From NCBI GenBank assembly GCA_028718965.1, contig JAQUKS010000004.1:1-44106 (forward strand): a stretch of 44,106 nucleotides of DNA, read 5' to 3'. This stretch comes from Minisyncoccota bacterium (GTDB taxonomy: Bacteria; Patescibacteriota; Minisyncoccia; Minisyncoccales; CG1-02-41-26). Under the pieces are notes generated by a model. The model was not told where the DNA came from. It did no database searches and was given only the letters and a program-made list of their open reading frames with translations. Every line of letters starts with the position of its first letter. Within the stretch, counting starts at the first letter, position 1. Below, piece after piece: positions 18,251 to 27,205 of the stretch. The position numbers were made by a program, and so were the translations under genes.

Positions 18251-18328
18251 ATGTCTCACACCGAACAGCCGCAGCCGCCGGAACGATGGCCCCTATGGCA
18301 TCAAGGCCTGGCGGAGGGAGCTGCATGA
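18251..18328 (+). CDS. Candidate 25-aa short ORF (MSHTEQPQPPERWPLWHQGLAEGAA)
   Basis: ATG to TGA read directly; starts 15 nt after a promoter-like -10 box. Confidence 0.3.
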   Translation: MSHTEQPQPPERWPLWHQGLAEGAA

Positions 18329-18352
18329 TTTAATCGGAAGACCCCACATAAC

Positions 18353-19333
18353 ATGGATTTTTTAATTCCTTTAATCGATTTTCTGCAAAACCACTGGCTG
18401 ATCCTCGCTTTTTTGGCGCCGATGTTCTGGGCTTTGGTCAACATCATTGATGTTTATTTTGTCGGCAATGTTTACAAGGACGCCCTGGACGGAACCATCA
18501 TCGCCGGCCTTTTTCAGATACTGCCATGGACAATCCTTATTTTTTTCCTGAAGGTCAATCCGGGCCGGCTTGTCAATATCAATCAAACTTTGTTTATCTC
18601 CCTGCTCGGGGGTTTTTTATTCGCGTCGTCTTTTTATTTCTATTTCAGGGCCCTGTTCAGCCACAATGACGCGGCTCTTTTGCAAATTATTTGGGGCTTG
18701 ACCATAATTGTCGTGCCTGTTCTTTCTTTTCTTTTTTGGGGCGAAAGGCTGTCTCTTTACAAATATTCAGGCATGGCCATAATACTTTCAGGGGCCACCA
18801 TGCTTTCAATGAGCAAGGGATTAAAGGCGAAAATCGAGAAAAGCTATCTTTTGATGATGTCCGGAGGAATCGTTTTTCTTTCTTTAAGCATGGTTTTTGA
18901 AAACAGGGCTTATGCTAACCTGGCGGCAAGAGGTCTTGGCAATCAGGGATTTTTAATCGGTTTTTTGTTTTTTTCCATCGGGGCCTTTTTGGCCGGAATA
19001 TTTTTTGCCATAGTGGGCAAAAGAAACCCCTGGCCGCTGATCAAAAAATATCTGAAAATACTTTTATTGCTGGAAGGAATTTCATTTTTGGGCAATTTTG
19101 CCTCCCAAGGCGCCATCAGCATGGCTCCGTCGGTGTCTTATGTGGCCGCTGTGGAAACATTCCTACCCGCTTTTATAGTTTTGTTCAGTCTGCTGATTTT
19201 ATTTTACTTTACGTATATCGCCAAAAAGCAAGGTCAGATCGTGAAAAAGATATATCAGGAGCAGGTCGGCGGCCTTTGGGTAAAGATCATTGCCACCATT
19301 ATTATGGCTGTCGGGGTTTACATAATCAGTTAA
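18353..19333 (+). CDS. EamA/DMT family transporter
   Basis: About 10 TM helices in DMT-like pattern. Confidence 0.8.
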   Translation: MDFLIPLIDFLQNHWLILAFLAPMFWALVNIIDVYFVGNVYKDALDGTIIAGLFQILPWTILIFFLKVNPGRLVNINQTLFISLLGGFLFASSFYFYFRALFSHNDAALLQIIWGLTIIVVPVLSFLFWGERLSLYKYSGMAIILSGATMLSMSKGLKAKIEKSYLLMMSGGIVFLSLSMVFENRAYANLAARGLGNQGFLIGFLFFSIGAFLAGIFFAIVGKRNPWPLIKKYLKILLLLEGISFLGNFASQGAISMAPSVSYVAAVETFLPAFIVLFSLLILFYFTYIAKKQGQIVKKIYQEQVGGLWVKIIATIIMAVGVYIIS

Positions 19334-19337
19334 ATTT

Positions 19338-20636
19338 ATGAGGGTATTATTTATTTCAGGAGAACTCATCGCCGGAGACATAGCATACCGGCTGAAGCAG
19401 GAGGGCTGCGAAGTAAAGCTATACATAGAAGATAAAAGCAGAAAGGACTGTCTCGAAGGCATGGTAGAAAAAACAGATGATTGGAAAAAGGAACTTGAAT
19501 GGGTTGGCAAGGACGGGCTTATTGTTTTTGACGATGTTGGCTATGGAAAAATTCAGGATGATTTGAGAAAAGACGGCTATAATGTGTTTGGGGGTTGCGA
19601 AGAAGGCGACAGACTGGAAAAAGACAGGGAGTTTGGAGAGAAAATTTTCCGTGACTACGGCATAAAGACGCTCGACACTTTTAATTTTGACAGTATCAAA
19701 TCAGCGGTGAGCTATATTAAAAGCCATAAGGGCGCGTGGGTTGTGAAACAAAACGGTCATGAAAGCGCGTTCAATTATGTCGGGATGATGGACGATGGAA
19801 GTGATTCGATAAGTATGCTTGAAAGTTATGACAAGCATTTAGGGGAGGATATGCTGATAAGCTTGCAAAAAAAGGTTTATGGCATAGAAATAGGAGTGGC
19901 CAGATACTTTAACGGTAAGGACTGGGTTGGTCCGGTTGAGATCAATATTGAGCACAAGGCGCTATTTAACGGCGGCATCGGCCCTCAAACTGGCGAAATG
20001 GGCACCATAATTTGGTATGAAAATAATGAGGAAAACAGGCTTTTTCAGGCAACCCTGGCAAAATTGAAGCCGTTTTTGGAGAAAATAAATTTTAAAGGAG
20101 ACATCGATATAAACTGCATCGTCAACAGGAAGGACTTTTATCCCCTTGAAGCCACGGCCCGGCTTGGCTGTCCTTCGGCGCATTTACAGGCGGAGATACA
20201 TTCTTCGCCGTGGAAAGATTTTTTAATGGCCGTGGCTAAGGGTGATAAATACAATCTGAAGTATAAAAAGGGCCATGGAATCGTCGTGTCGGTTTCTATT
20301 CCGCCGTTTCCCTATAAGGCGATTTCCGATAAGTTTTATTCGAAAGACGCCAAGATTTTATTTAAAAAGAAGCTTTCAGACAAAGAACGGCGCAGGATTC
20401 ATTTTGAAGAGGTTTCGTTAAAAGAGGAGGGCGGCAAGAAACATTATTTTATCGCGGGAAACAACGGATATATCATTTACATCACCGGCTTCGGGAATAC
20501 CGTCCAAAAAGCGAGAAAGCAGGCTTATGAGCTAATCGATGAAATAGTCATTCCGAAAATGTTTTACCGAACAGACATTGGCGCAGGATTCTTGCAAGCC
20601 GACGAAGAATTGCTAAAAAAATGGGGGTGGATATGA
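19338..20636 (+). CDS. ATP-grasp enzyme, PurD-like
   Basis: GGCEEGDRLEKDREFGEKIFRDYGIKT, FKGDIDINCIVNRKDFYPLEATARLGCPS resemble PurD ATP-grasp motifs. Confidence 0.75.
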   Translation: MRVLFISGELIAGDIAYRLKQEGCEVKLYIEDKSRKDCLEGMVEKTDDWKKELEWVGKDGLIVFDDVGYGKIQDDLRKDGYNVFGGCEEGDRLEKDREFGEKIFRDYGIKTLDTFNFDSIKSAVSYIKSHKGAWVVKQNGHESAFNYVGMMDDGSDSISMLESYDKHLGEDMLISLQKKVYGIEIGVARYFNGKDWVGPVEINIEHKALFNGGIGPQTGEMGTIIWYENNEENRLFQATLAKLKPFLEKINFKGDIDINCIVNRKDFYPLEATARLGCPSAHLQAEIHSSPWKDFLMAVAKGDKYNLKYKKGHGIVVSVSIPPFPYKAISDKFYSKDAKILFKKKLSDKERRRIHFEEVSLKEEGGKKHYFIAGNNGYIIYITGFGNTVQKARKQAYELIDEIVIPKMFYRTDIGAGFLQADEELLKKWGWI

Positions 20637-21142
20637 AGAATGTCACTACTACAAAAAAATGCGCAGATTGCGGGCTATGCTGCTATTTCACTAAGGAACA
20701 AACTTGTCTTGCTCCATATTTTTCAAAACGCGAGGCAAGATTAGTTGATAAAAAGAAACTGAAAAAAGCTTCTGGCAATCTTTTTCAGGCAAAAGTAGTA
20801 AAATCAATAAAAAAAGAAGGGTTCTTCGTGTGTTTGTTCTTAGATGAAGCAAAATATAAATGTTCAATTTACAAAAAGAGGCCCATTGATTGCGTCACCT
20901 GGCCATTTATTGTAGGATGGGACAAAGGGAAGAAAGATTTGTATTTATGGATTGCCGACGGTTCGTTTTGTCCTGCGGTAAAGAATGTCAACGAGATAAA
21001 GAGGTCTAGCATTGTGGACGAAGTTATAAACTATTTAAAAACGAAAAATTTTTTTAAAGAGGTGAAAAACGGCGAAAGATATTTATGGCCGTATGAAAGT
21101 TATCAAGTAAAAATAAAAAGAATAACAGAACTAATATCGTAA
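20633..21142 (+). CDS. YkgJ-like CxxCxxCC zinc/iron-chelating protein
   Basis: CADCGLCCYF...CSIYKKRPIDCVTWPF; ATGA overlap with upstream gene. Confidence 0.75.
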   Translation: MKNVTTTKKCADCGLCCYFTKEQTCLAPYFSKREARLVDKKKLKKASGNLFQAKVVKSIKKEGFFVCLFLDEAKYKCSIYKKRPIDCVTWPFIVGWDKGKKDLYLWIADGSFCPAVKNVNEIKRSSIVDEVINYLKTKNFFKEVKNGERYLWPYESYQVKIKRITELIS

Positions 21143-21145
21143 TTT

Positions 21146-22852
21146 ATGTTTTGTACTGATATCCCAAATCCTGTATTCTTCATATTCTCAAATTCAGTTC
21201 CCCATCTTTTATATTTTTCTCATATACCCAGTGCGATTATAGCGTTAATTCTGGGTTTTTTTATTTTCAATAAAAATAGAAGTGGCAGCCGCATTGTCGG
21301 AGGATTATTATTGTTTGTATCAATAACTTTTTTCGTTTGGATTATATTTGATTTGATTTTGTGGACTAATAATAGCAGCAATTTGATTATTTTCATTTGG
21401 TCCGCAATAAACCTGTTGGAAATGTTTATTTCGGCTTCCACCCTGTACTTCTCTTACGTTTTTTTAGAAAAAAGGGATATTTCTTTCAAAATAAAATTAT
21501 TCGTCGGAATATTATTTTTGATATACGTAGCTTTTATACCGACAAGTTTTAATCTGGTAAAATTTACCCTGAACGATTGCGGTGTAGAACAGGGCCTGCT
21601 GTTTTATTACTTTTACTTTCTTGAGATATTGTTTTCTTCGTGGCTGGCGATTTATTTAATCAAAAAGATTATAACTTCAAAGAAAGGCGAAAGGGCAATG
21701 ACGACCTATTTTTCCATTGGAGCCATTGGTTTTTTGGCGTCGTTTTCCGGGGCGAATGTAGTGGCGAGTATAACCGAAAGATGGGAAATATTGCAGTATG
21801 GGCTGTTCGGCATGCCATTTTTTATGGCGTTTTTGGTTTATTTGATAGTAAGGTATAAGGCCTTTAACATCAAACTTCTCGGCGCTGAGGCTTTGATTGT
21901 GGCGATGATTGTGCTGACGGGTTCGCAGTTCTTTTTTATCCAAAATCCAACCAACAGAGTTTTGACAACCATTACTTTTGTATTGATTACATTTTTCGGT
22001 TGGCTGCTGGTAAAAAGCGTTGCCAGGGAGATTAAGCAGAAAGAAGAGATCGATAGATACGCCGAGGAGTTGGGCCAGGCCAAAGAAAAACTGGAGGCGT
22101 CCTACAGGGTCGAGAAACAGGCCAAGGAAGAGCTTGAGCGCATCGGCGAGGCCAAGAGCCAGTTTATAATGGCTACCCAGCACCACTTGCGGACTCCTCT
22201 CACCGCGTTAAAAGGTTATCTCTCGATGGCCATTGAGGGCGATTTCGGAAGAGTGAACAAAATATTAAAAGAAAAATTGGGGTTTTGCTTCGAATCGACC
22301 AATCGGCTGATTAAGCTGGTAAACGAATTTTTGGATATTTCCAAGCTTCAACTGGGCAGGGATATTTTGGAGGTTAAAGAGGCCTCAATAACCGAGATAT
22401 TGCAGGATGTCATTGCCGAGGTGAAGCCCGAGGCCGACAAAAAAAGCATTTACTTAACCTTAGGCCTGCCCCCGGGCAGCGTTGCCCCGGCTATGGCCGA
22501 CCCGATTAAAATTAGGGAGGCTCTCTATAATCTGATTGACAACGCGGTTAAATATACCGAAAAAGGCGGGGTAAGGGTTAGTCTGGAGGCGGGCAAGGGA
22601 GAAGCCGGCAAAAATACTTTGCTCATTACCGTGGTTGATACCGGCATCGGCATGAGTAAGCAGGAGGTGGCTGATGTCTTCGGCCGGCAGTTCGAGAGGG
22701 GCAAAGAGGCCAAGAAGGTCTATGCTCTGGGAAGAGGCATCGGGCTCTATATAGCTGCCAGCATCATCAAAGCGCATAAGGGCAGAATCTGGGCCGAATC
22801 GCTCGGCCAGGGCAAGGGCAGCTCGTTTTTTGTGGAGCTGGTTGCAAAGTAA
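21146..22852 (+). CDS. Sensor histidine kinase with N-terminal multi-TM region
   Basis: H-box ATQHHLRTPLTALKGYLSM, N-box NLIDNAVKYTEKGG, DTGIGM, GRGIGLYIA. Confidence 0.95.
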   Translation: MFCTDIPNPVFFIFSNSVPHLLYFSHIPSAIIALILGFFIFNKNRSGSRIVGGLLLFVSITFFVWIIFDLILWTNNSSNLIIFIWSAINLLEMFISASTLYFSYVFLEKRDISFKIKLFVGILFLIYVAFIPTSFNLVKFTLNDCGVEQGLLFYYFYFLEILFSSWLAIYLIKKIITSKKGERAMTTYFSIGAIGFLASFSGANVVASITERWEILQYGLFGMPFFMAFLVYLIVRYKAFNIKLLGAEALIVAMIVLTGSQFFFIQNPTNRVLTTITFVLITFFGWLLVKSVAREIKQKEEIDRYAEELGQAKEKLEASYRVEKQAKEELERIGEAKSQFIMATQHHLRTPLTALKGYLSMAIEGDFGRVNKILKEKLGFCFESTNRLIKLVNEFLDISKLQLGRDILEVKEASITEILQDVIAEVKPEADKKSIYLTLGLPPGSVAPAMADPIKIREALYNLIDNAVKYTEKGGVRVSLEAGKGEAGKNTLLITVVDTGIGMSKQEVADVFGRQFERGKEAKKVYALGRGIGLYIAASIIKAHKGRIWAESLGQGKGSSFFVELVAK

Positions 22853-22881
22853 ATGAAAGGTCGGAATTTTCAAAAAACAAT

Positions 22882-23268
22882 ATGGCTCGTAAAATTCTGT
22901 TAATTGAGGACGAACCGCAATTGATCGACATTTATACTTCGGTCTTGAAAAAGGCCGGTTTTTCCGTGGGAACGCTGAAATACGGGGAGGACGCCAAAAA
23001 ACGCCTGGCGGCCATGCGCGAGGGCGCAGCCAAGCCCGATATGATGCTGATTGACTTGATCTTGCCTGATATGAACGGCATTGAGGTCTTGGAAGAGGCC
23101 AAAAAGTATTCCCAAACAAGCGATATTCCCTGTTTTATTTCAACCAATTATTCCGATGGCAATCTTGAGAGAAGATGCTTGGAGCTTAAAGCGGAAAAGT
23201 TTATTTTAAAAACCAACTACACGCCCGGAGAACTAGCCGAGTTGATTAAAAAACGTTTGGACGGTTGA
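22882..23268 (+). CDS. Response regulator receiver protein
   Basis: ILLIEDEPQLIDIY, MMLIDLILPDMNG, KFILKTNYTPGE. Confidence 0.93.
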   Translation: MARKILLIEDEPQLIDIYTSVLKKAGFSVGTLKYGEDAKKRLAAMREGAAKPDMMLIDLILPDMNGIEVLEEAKKYSQTSDIPCFISTNYSDGNLERRCLELKAEKFILKTNYTPGELAELIKKRLDG

Positions 23269-23323
23269 TCGTTAGGTTTTCGCATATTTTCACGCAGAAC
23301 AGCCTTACTAACCGAATTTTGTT

Positions 23324-24412
23324 TTGGCTATGAAGATTTTCAAATATTTCAACTGGTCGCTGTTGGCTCCGGCGCTTCTTCTCACGGGTATCGGGCTCAC
23401 GTCAATTTACAGTGCTTCCATCTCGCGGGGTAATTTTTTTGATTTCAAAAAGCAGTTGATATATTTCGGCCTGTCTTTGATTCTTTTTGTTGTTTTGTCG
23501 CGCCTGGATCTGCGGTTTTTGAGGACAAATTCTTATCTGGTCTTCGGATTTTATCTTTTGTTTTTATTATTGATAGCCGGGCTGTTGTTCGCCGCTCCTC
23601 TTACGCGCGGCATTCGCGGTTGGTATAAGCTGGGGCCGGTCGCTTTTGATCCGGAGCCCCTGGCTGCTATATCGCTGATAATCGTTCTGGCCAAATTTTT
23701 TTCCACCCGCCATACCGGACTGCGCAGCTGGCGTCTTTTACTGTTTTCCTCTCTTTACATGGTCGTGCCTTTCGCGCTGGTCTTTTTGCAGCCTGATCTG
23801 GGATCTTCGGCCTGTTTCGTGGCGATCTGGCTGGGCGCGATATTTTTTTCCGGGCTTCCTTTAAAACGTTTCCTGGCGGTTTTGCTGGTGTTCGCGGTTC
23901 TGGCTGGGATAGGCTGGCAGTTCTTTTTGCAGGATTATCAGAAACAAAGGATATTGAGCTTTTTGAATCCGCAGGTTGATCAGAAAGGCATTTCCTGGAG
24001 CGTCAATCAGTCGAAGATCGCAATTGGCTCGGCCGGGCTTTTGGGCAAGGGCCTGGGCAAAGGCCCGCAAACCCAGTATGGCTTTCTTACCGAACCGAAA
24101 ACCGACTTTATATTTTCGGCCTGGGCCGAAGAGACCGGCTTTCTGGGCACGCTGTTTCTTTTCGCGGTCTTGTTCTTTCTTTTTTGGCGCATCATTCAGA
24201 TAGCTTTCGCTTCAGCCAATAATTTTACGCGGCTTTTCGCCTCGGGCCTGGCTTCGCTGTTTTTGACCCAGAGCGCCATAAACATAGGGATGTGCCTGGG
24301 GCTTTTGCCCGTGGTGGGCATACCTTTGCCCATGGTTTCTTACGGAGGCAACACTCTTTTGGCTTTTTACGTGGGCCTGGGCATTTTGACGAGCCTGGAG
24401 AGGCAGGTATAG
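23324..24412 (+). CDS. rodA: RodA/FtsW/SpoVE family glycosyltransferase
   Basis: GIGLTSIYSAS, KTDFIFSAWAEETGFLG, GIPLPMVSYGGNTLLA. Confidence 0.93.
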   Translation: MAMKIFKYFNWSLLAPALLLTGIGLTSIYSASISRGNFFDFKKQLIYFGLSLILFVVLSRLDLRFLRTNSYLVFGFYLLFLLLIAGLLFAAPLTRGIRGWYKLGPVAFDPEPLAAISLIIVLAKFFSTRHTGLRSWRLLLFSSLYMVVPFALVFLQPDLGSSACFVAIWLGAIFFSGLPLKRFLAVLLVFAVLAGIGWQFFLQDYQKQRILSFLNPQVDQKGISWSVNQSKIAIGSAGLLGKGLGKGPQTQYGFLTEPKTDFIFSAWAEETGFLGTLFLFAVLFFLFWRIIQIAFASANNFTRLFASGLASLFLTQSAINIGMCLGLLPVVGIPLPMVSYGGNTLLAFYVGLGILTSLERQV

Positions 24413-24428
24413 CGAACATCGTCAGCAT

Positions 24429-24992
24429 ATGATCGTCAACGTAATCACAAAAAATCCGGGAAAGCTGGCCTCGATAAAGGCAGCTTTTTCTAAGTTCGGT
24501 ATCAAGGTGAATCAGATAGAAAAAGGCTTTTTCGAAATCCAGGCCGATTCGAGTCTGGAAATAGCGGAGAATGTCGCTCTGCAAGCTCTTAGAGAATTGA
24601 ACGCGCCGGTGATCAGGGAGGATCACAGCCTTTTTATAAACTCCCTGGGCATACCCGGGCCTTATACGAGCTTTATGGAGAAAAAGATGCCGGTGGAGAA
24701 GCTGCTGGAGATACTCGAAACGCAGGAAGACAGAAGCGGTTATTTCGAGATAGCGACCGTCTACCTTGAACCGTCCGGCTTGGCAAAAAGATACGTTTGT
24801 AAGATTCCTGTTTTTTTCGAAAAAGAAGTAAAGGTGTCCGATCCGAGGGGCGGATGGAACGGGATAATAAGACTGGCTGACGAAAAAAGAACTTTCACCG
24901 AATATCCCGAGGAAGAAAGATTGCATATTTGGGGCAAAAACTGTCTTGCTTTGGCGGAATTTTTGGCGAATCGCGAAAAGAAGGAGGTCTGA
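24429..24992 (+). CDS. Non-canonical purine NTP pyrophosphatase (RdgB/HAM1-like)
   Basis: TKNPGKLASIKAAF, REDHSLFINSLGIPGPYTSF. Confidence 0.82.
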   Translation: MIVNVITKNPGKLASIKAAFSKFGIKVNQIEKGFFEIQADSSLEIAENVALQALRELNAPVIREDHSLFINSLGIPGPYTSFMEKKMPVEKLLEILETQEDRSGYFEIATVYLEPSGLAKRYVCKIPVFFEKEVKVSDPRGGWNGIIRLADEKRTFTEYPEEERLHIWGKNCLALAEFLANREKKEV

Positions 24993-25000
24993 AGCGCGAA

Positions 25001-25029
25001 TTGACTTTTTCTCGATCATCGCGTAAAAT
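25001..25029 (+). promoter_or_regulatory. Promoter of the T-box/proBCA transcript (TTGACT-N17-TAAAAT)
   Basis: TTGACT 25001-25006, TAAAAT 25024-25029. Confidence 0.72.
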
Positions 25030-25035
25030 ATGAAT

Positions 25036-25295
25036 ATCAATGCGAAGGGAAGAATAGTATCCCCAAAGGGAGAACCCGCTTCCCACCCTTTTAGGGGCAT
25101 TGCCCTGGAAAATCCGGCCAGGCCGGGATTAACAGGGGCGGTCACCCGGCCGTATCAGAAAGTGGGTAACCATTGATAAAAAGATGGTGAGGCCCTGATT
25201 TTATTCAGGGCAAAGATGGGTGGTACCACGAGAACCCTCGTCCCATTACAATAACTTTCGTTTCAACGCGGTTATTGTGGCAGGACGAGGGTTTT
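25036..25295 (+). promoter_or_regulatory. T-box leader riboswitch upstream of proBCA
   Basis: AGTA near start of Stem I-like region, GCCCTGA/TCAGGGC hairpin (Stem III-like), T-box GGGTGGTACCACG at 25218-25230, terminator stem ACCCTCGTCC...GGACGAGGGTTTTT. Confidence 0.92.
25234..25295 (+). terminator. T-box-controlled intrinsic terminator
   Basis: CCCTCGTCC (25235-25243) pairs GGACGAGGG (25283-25291) plus inner ACAATAAC/GTTATTGT, then TTTTT. Confidence 0.88.
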
Positions 25296-25301
25296 TGTTT
25301 T

Positions 25302-26375
25302 ATGAAAATAGTCATAAAAGTCGGATCAAACGTGTTGTGCGCCGAATCAAAAAGTTTGGACCTGGGTTTGATTGAACGACTGATCGAGCAGATAGCCGCG
25401 CTTTATGAGAAAGGCCATGAGATTATTTTGATCACATCCGGGGCGGTAGCCGGCGGCCGCGGTATTTTGAAAAATCCCGAGGCTGTTTCAAAAGCGGCTT
25501 TGGCGGCCGCGGGCCAGGTTGAGATAATGAATCATTATCACGACTTTTTCGGTAAACATAAAATAAAGACGGCCCAGCTGCTGCTCTCGCCTAATTGCTT
25601 CAAAAACAGGGCCAGATACGATGCTTTGAAGAATACCATCATTGAACTTGTCGAGAGCCGTATCATTCCCATTATCAACGAAAACGACGCCACGACCGTC
25701 AATGATTCTTTCCGCGACAACGATTCTTTGGCCAGCATGATAGCGGTTCTTTTTAATGCTGAAAGATTGATATTTCTGACCAATTTGGACGGCCTTTATT
25801 CGGCCGATCCCAATATCAATAAGGACGCGCGGATGATCAAGGAGGTAAAAAACGTTGATCTTGCGATACAGAAGATGTGTTCAAAGGGTAAATCCAGTTT
25901 GGGCAGCGGCGGCATGCTTTCAAAATTAAAGGGGGCCAAGCTGGCGGCCACCTGCGGGGTGGAGGTCAATATCATAAACGGTTTGGAGCCCGAGAACATC
26001 GGACGTTTATTATCGGAGAATAAGCCGTTGGGAACAAGATTTTTGGCGCAAAAAAGCGGATTATCACACAGGAAGAAATGGCTGCTTATAGGCGCGGCTT
26101 CCCAAGGCAAGATTATCGTCGATCAGGGAGCGAGGAAGGCTTTGCAAGGCAAGAACAGCCTTTTGGCTGTCGGGGTAAAGGACGTCAAAGGCAATTTTAT
26201 TCAAAGGGATTTCGTCAATATCGCTGACCAAAAAGGCGAGATATTCGCTTTGGGCATTGTCAATTATGGCTCTTGCGATCTGTCAAAGATCAAAGGTTTG
26301 AAAGATAAAGATAGTATCAAAAAAATATGTCCGCGCGAGGTCGTGCACATGGACAATCTAACTTTGCTTAAATGA
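25302..26375 (+). CDS. proB: Glutamate 5-kinase
   Basis: MKIVIKVGSNVLC, NENDATTVNDSFRDNDSLAS, C-terminal PUA; ATG at 25302 because the longer ORF starts inside the terminator. Confidence 0.95.
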   Translation: MKIVIKVGSNVLCAESKSLDLGLIERLIEQIAALYEKGHEIILITSGAVAGGRGILKNPEAVSKAALAAAGQVEIMNHYHDFFGKHKIKTAQLLLSPNCFKNRARYDALKNTIIELVESRIIPIINENDATTVNDSFRDNDSLASMIAVLFNAERLIFLTNLDGLYSADPNINKDARMIKEVKNVDLAIQKMCSKGKSSLGSGGMLSKLKGAKLAATCGVEVNIINGLEPENIGRLLSENKPLGTRFLAQKSGLSHRKKWLLIGAASQGKIIVDQGARKALQGKNSLLAVGVKDVKGNFIQRDFVNIADQKGEIFALGIVNYGSCDLSKIKGLKDKDSIKKICPREVVHMDNLTLLK

Positions 26376-27205
26376 TCATGAAGTTGAAAAATATCAAAAT
26401 CGGTCTGATCGGATGCGGCACGATGGGCGGCATCATCGTTCAAAAGTTGTTGAGCGAGGGCGTTGTCAGTAAAAGCCAAATCGTTGTCAACGATAAAGTT
26501 TTCGAAAAAGCCCGGGCCATGGCCTCTTTGCGAAAAGTCGGGATGTCAAAAGACGCGAAAGCCCTTGTTGAAAAAAGCGACATTTTGGTTTTGGCGGTGA
26601 AGCCCCAGGATTTCAAAGATCTGGCCAAGGAGATAGCGCCTTATACCGGAAAGAAAAGAATACCGGTGATTTCGATCATGGCGGGAGTCGAAATCAAGAC
26701 CATCAGAAAGTTTTTGCTGTGCGAGGCCGTAGCAAGGGTCATGCCCAACATGGCTTCGCGTATCGGCAAAGGGGTGAGCGTTTGGCTGTCTTCACCAGCC
26801 TTTACTCAAAGCGGAAAAAGGCAAGTCGAGATCATTTTGCGGTCTCTGGGCGTGGCGATAGAAGCGCGAAAGGAAAAATACATCGATATGGCCACGGCGG
26901 TTTCCGGATCAGGTCCGGCTTATGTTTTTCTTTTTCAGGAATTGTTTTTGAAAGCAGCCAAGTCTTTGGGCATGCCCAAAGACTTGGCTGAAAAATTGTC
27001 TTTGGAAACGATTCGCGGGGCGGTGAGCCTGCAGGAGGAAACAAAAGAAAGCCCCGACGTTTTAAGGAAAAAGGTAACTTCCAAAGGCGGGACCACCGAA
27101 AGGGCGATTAAAGTTTTCCAAGCCAGGCGATCGGCGGAAACGTTTTGTTCGGCCGTTGAGGAGGCTTTCAAAAGAAGCCAGCAATTAAAGAAAACGATAA
27201 AATGA
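26372..27205 (+). CDS. proC: Pyrroline-5-carboxylate reductase
   Basis: IGLIGCGTMGGIIVQKL, GSGPAYVFLFQEL, KKVTSKGGTTERAI; ATGA overlap with proB. Confidence 0.95.
   Translation: MIMKLKNIKIGLIGCGTMGGIIVQKLLSEGVVSKSQIVVNDKVFEKARAMASLRKVGMSKDAKALVEKSDILVLAVKPQDFKDLAKEIAPYTGKKRIPVISIMAGVEIKTIRKFLLCEAVARVMPNMASRIGKGVSVWLSSPAFTQSGKRQVEIILRSLGVAIEARKEKYIDMATAVSGSGPAYVFLFQELFLKAAKSLGMPKDLAEKLSLETIRGAVSLQEETKESPDVLRKKVTSKGGTTERAIKVFQARRSAETFCSAVEEAFKRSQQLKKTIK

Noticed and set aside
25275-25301. Upstream extension MWQDEGFCF of proB in the ORF track
   Set aside because: It lies inside the T-box terminator stem; ATG at 25302 (MKIVIKVGSN) is the natural start.
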